Below, piece after piece: positions 7,099 through 8,417 of a DNA stretch of 8,417 nt. A model generated the notes under the pieces. That model searched no databases. It saw nothing but the letters and a program-made list of their open reading frames with translations, and was not told where the DNA came from. The stretch is from assembly GCA_024276595.1 (NCBI GenBank), contig JAJRWW010000726.1:1-8417 (forward strand). Reading direction: 5' to 3'. The stretch is from Myxococcota bacterium. GTDB lineage: Bacteria > Myxococcota_A > Polyangia > HGW-17 > JAJRWW01. Numbering within the stretch: position 1 is the first letter of the stretch; every line of letters begins with the position of its first letter. Position numbers and translations under genes: made by a program.

Positions 7099-7917
7099 AT
7101 GGAAAAAATAGCGTTTTACGGGAAGGGAGGCATCGGCAAGTCCACGGTCTCAACCAACGTCACAGCCGTGCTTGCCCGCTCGGGCAAGCAGGTGTTGCAT
7201 GTTGGATGCGACCCCAAGCACGACTCGTCCATGCCTTTCCTGGAGCCTGCCAGCGTGCGCACGGTCATAGACACCATCTTCGAGGTGCGGGCGGGGGAGC
7301 TGACCCCCGAGCACATAGTCTTGCCAGGGCGCCTGGGGGTTCACTGCGTGGAGTCTGGCGGTCCCGAGCCCGGGGTGGGCTGCGGCGGCCGTGGGGTGTC
7401 GCGCATGTTCGAGCTGCTCGACGAGCTGGGGATCCTGGACGAGACCCGGTACGACGCGGCTGTCTTCGATGTGCTGGGAGACGTGGTGTGCGGAGGCTTT
7501 GCCGCTCCCCTGCGCCGGGGGTTTGCCCGCAAGGTGGTGATCGTCAGCTCGGAGGAGATAATGTCCTACTACGCGGCCAACAACATCTGCAAGGCGGTGG
7601 GGCACTATCGAGACAACGGCGTTGCGCTGCTCGGGATCGTCTTCAACCTGCGAGACAACAGGACCCGGCGCCAGGAGCTGGAGGCCTTTGCCAAGAGCCT
7701 GTCCACCCGGGTGCTGGCGGTGCTCCCCAGGGAGCGCCGGGTTCGCCAGGCGGAGGTGGCGGGCCTGACGCTGGTGGAGCACGCGCCGCGCACAGCCATG
7801 GCCAGGACCTTGAAGAGCCTTACCCAGACCCTGCTTCACACCCCGCCCGAGAGCTGCGCCGAGCCAACGCCCATGGACGACGCGGCCTTTCGGGAGTTCG
7901 TTCGTACGCTGGGGTAG
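7099..7917 (+). CDS. NifH/BchL-family [4Fe-4S] iron-protein ATPase (nitrogenase-reductase-like)
   Basis: A 272-residue cytoplasmic P-loop ATPase of the nitrogenase iron-protein superfamily. These proteins are homodimers that use ATP to pass electrons from a shared [4Fe-4S] cluster to a partner reductase. Visible features: deviant Walker A GKGGIGKST (8-16, Lys9 and Lys14), switch I GCDPKHDSS (36-44), ESGGPEPGVGCGGRGV with cluster ligand Cys95, DVLGDVVCGGFAAP with cluster ligand Cys131, YYAANNICKAV (157-167) and LPRERRVRQAE (209-219). Arg98 corresponds to the arginine that is ADP-ribosylated in NifH. GCDPKHDS and GCGG are BchL-like, while ESGGPEPGVGC..RGV is NifH-like. A divergent (group IV-like) member is more likely than true NifH. 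No partner subunit is in the window. The start follows the lipoprotein stop by three bases with no ribosome site, pointing to coupled translation. Cofactor-biosynthesis reductases such as CfbC or BchL are alternatives. Confidence 0.92.
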   Translation: MEKIAFYGKGGIGKSTVSTNVTAVLARSGKQVLHVGCDPKHDSSMPFLEPASVRTVIDTIFEVRAGELTPEHIVLPGRLGVHCVESGGPEPGVGCGGRGVSRMFELLDELGILDETRYDAAVFDVLGDVVCGGFAAPLRRGFARKVVIVSSEEIMSYYAANNICKAVGHYRDNGVALLGIVFNLRDNRTRRQELEAFAKSLSTRVLAVLPRERRVRQAEVAGLTLVEHAPRTAMARTLKSLTQTLLHTPPESCAEPTPMDDAAFREFVRTLG

Positions 7918-8014
7918 CCCCATGGACGCCGTGGCCCGGGGCACTCACCGAGAGCAGCAGCAGCGCCGGCAGGCCATCGAAGACGAACACACCGCCAGGC
8001 GGGATGATGCGCGG

Positions 8015-8212
8015 TCAAGGCGGCCATGTTTTGTCATGCCTCAGCAGGCCAAGAGGAGCGGTGGCGGTGGCGTCGCTGGCGTTGGCGTCGCTGGCGGTGG
8101 CGTCGCTGGCGTTGGCGTCGCTGGCGGTGGCGTCGCTGGCGTTGGCGTTGGCGTCGGCCGCCCGGGTGCCGGGCGGCTTGCCGCGGCAGGCGAAGAGCAG
8201 AGGAACCAGCAT
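8015..8212 (-). pseudogene. Possible truncated lipoprotein with Ala/Ser/Asp repeat linker
   Basis: On the minus strand ATG 8212 begins MLVPLLFACRGKPPGTRAA, followed by an alternating ASDAN/ASDAT linker and a short unrelated end before TGA 8015-8017 (65 residues). LFAC followed by a polar tether looks like a lipoprotein start, though nine residues before the Cys is too short for a usual signal. The true start may lie further upstream. The linker codons almost all end in C, as expected of coding sequence here. No folded domain follows. Reading past the TGA in the same frame gives protein-like sequence (IIPPGGVFVFDGLPALLLL), so this may be the broken front of a longer gene. It converges on the NifH-like gene. 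It may also be only an open frame created by the repeats. Confidence 0.3.
8066..8155. repeat. 15-bp tandem repeat array (30-bp higher-order period)
   Basis: Five exact 15-base units of GGTGGCGTCGCTGGC or GTTGGCGTCGCTGGC at 8066-8080, 8081-8095, 8096-8110, 8111-8125 and 8126-8140. They alternate G and T at the second base, so the exact period is 30. A decayed partial copy follows to about 8155. The unit is a multiple of three, so copy-number change would not shift any reading frame. The array has the form of a minisatellite prone to slippage. Confidence 0.95.
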
Positions 8213-8228
8213 GTGCGCGCCAGCTATA

Positions 8229-8276
8229 CGAGCTGTGACGGGCTTGACGAGCTGTGACCAGCTTGACGAGCTTTGG
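8229..8276. repeat. 19-bp direct repeats upstream of the Rpn-like gene
   Basis: CGAGCTGTGACGGGCTTGA (8229-8247) is followed directly by CGAGCTGTGACCAGCTTGA (8248-8266), two mismatches in 19, and by a decayed third start CGAGCTTTGG (8267-8276). They could be binding sites for a regulator or a small tandem duplication. Confidence 0.85.
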
Positions 8277-8288
8277 ATCTCTGGACCT

Positions 8289-8317
8289 TTGCGCTCGTGG
8301 GCCTTGCGCGCTAGGAT
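8289..8317 (+). promoter_or_regulatory. Weak candidate promoter giving a leaderless Rpn-like mRNA
   Basis: TTGCGC (8289-8294), 17 bases, TAGGAT (8312-8317). Initiation near 8324 would place the ATG at 8325 at the very 5' end. The hexamers match 3 and 4 of 6 only. It is listed because no ribosome site is visible before 8325. Confidence 0.2.
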
Positions 8318-8324
8318 CGTGATC

Positions 8325-8417
8325 ATGAAGGACCTCACGAGCCCCCACGACCACTTTTTCAAGGAGATGATCGCCCGGCCGCGGCTGGCCCGGTCGTTCC
8401 TGGAGAGCTACCTGCCG
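8325..8417 (+). CDS. Rpn/YhgA-like nuclease ('putative transposase'), N-terminal fragment cut by the window end
   Basis: The first 31 codons of a gene running off the window. SPHDHFFKEMIARP followed by FLESYLP is the characteristic opening of the Rpn (YhgA-like, PF04754 type) family. These are PD-(D/E)XK-superfamily DNA endonucleases, first annotated as transposases and shown in E. coli to promote RecA-independent recombination; some act in phage defence. The catalytic residues lie beyond the window, so activity cannot be judged. ATG 8325 is chosen because the family match begins right after it, but no ribosome site precedes it. The frame stays open upstream through the repeats to at least ATG 8004, which I treat as accidental. 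The family is often scattered in accessory DNA, in line with the repeats next to it. Confidence 0.8.
   Translation, partial: MKDLTSPHDHFFKEMIARPRLARSFLESYLP

Larger units (their letters stand above)
7918..8324. other. Repeat-rich stretch without a confident intact gene
   Basis: Between the NifH-like stop and the Rpn-like start I see no clear intact gene and no intrinsic terminator for the NifH-like operon. The stretch holds the 15-bp tandem array, the 19-bp direct repeats and a possible broken minus-strand lipoprotein. Several long frames are open here only because the repeats lack stops. Confidence 0.6.

Noticed and set aside
7099..7917. Nitrogen-fixation (nif) operon
   Set aside because: Only an iron-protein homologue is present. 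No nifD, nifK or assembly genes are visible and the motifs are not those of standard NifH throughout.
7918..7950. Terminator after the NifH-like gene
   Set aside because: GCCCC and GGGGC can pair across a wide loop, but there is no U-tract.
8066..8155. CRISPR array
   Set aside because: Units are 15 bp and directly abutting, with no unique spacers and no cas genes.
8026..8238. Trp-Arg repeat peptide from the array
   Set aside because: It is another frame of the same tandem repeat, with implausible composition.
7922..8257. Plus-strand frame encoding Gly-Val-Ala repeats
   Set aside because: The repetitive part is just one reading of the 15-bp array. Codons ending in C and T are mixed, and there is no ribosome site or domain.

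Overview
The window is GC-rich, with coding third positions mostly G or C. It carries four lipoprotein-type signal sequences, a Cys-rich Sel1-repeat protein and ordinary bacterial tRNAs. This fits a high-GC Gram-negative bacterium of the myxobacterial/deltaproteobacterial kind. That placement is inferred from style and gene content, not from a marker gene.

Layout. On the minus strand, 68-1885 encodes a C45-type N-terminal-nucleophile acyltransferase/peptidase-like protein with a helical, TPR-like tail. Divergent from it, 2005-2882 (+) is an unrecognised gene whose reading frame breaks near 2517-2550. Joining the two frames gives one protein with three diverged copies of a ~45-residue module. 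This gene runs head-on into a minus-strand tRNA-Lys/tRNA-Glu pair (3079 to 2880), and its stop codon is shared with the 3' end of tRNA-Glu. The tRNA pair has a strong sigma-70-like promoter at 3090-3118.

On the plus strand follow a lipoprotein of unknown function (3268-4407) and a secreted Sel1-repeat lipoprotein with paired cysteines (4515-5384), closed by a clear intrinsic terminator (5390-5415). A new transcription unit then starts near 5430-5457. It holds two paralogous lipoproteins (5600-6298 and 6430-7095) and, three bases after the second, a NifH/BchL-family iron-protein ATPase (7099-7917). The ATPase keeps its P-loop and both [4Fe-4S] cysteines. No catalytic partner (NifD/K, BchN/B or similar) is visible. 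The tight spacing and lack of a ribosome site at the ATPase start suggest translation coupled to the upstream lipoprotein. This pairing of envelope lipoproteins with a nitrogenase-reductase-like electron donor is the most unusual arrangement here.

From 7918 to 8324 there is no convincing intact gene. This stretch holds a 15-bp tandem repeat array (alternating units giving a 30-bp period), a possible truncated minus-strand lipoprotein containing that array as an Ala/Ser/Asp linker, and a 19-bp direct repeat. The window ends inside the first 31 codons of an Rpn/YhgA-like (PD-(D/E)XK nuclease, 'putative transposase') gene. Such repeats beside an Rpn gene look like an accessory, rearrangement-prone end of the window.
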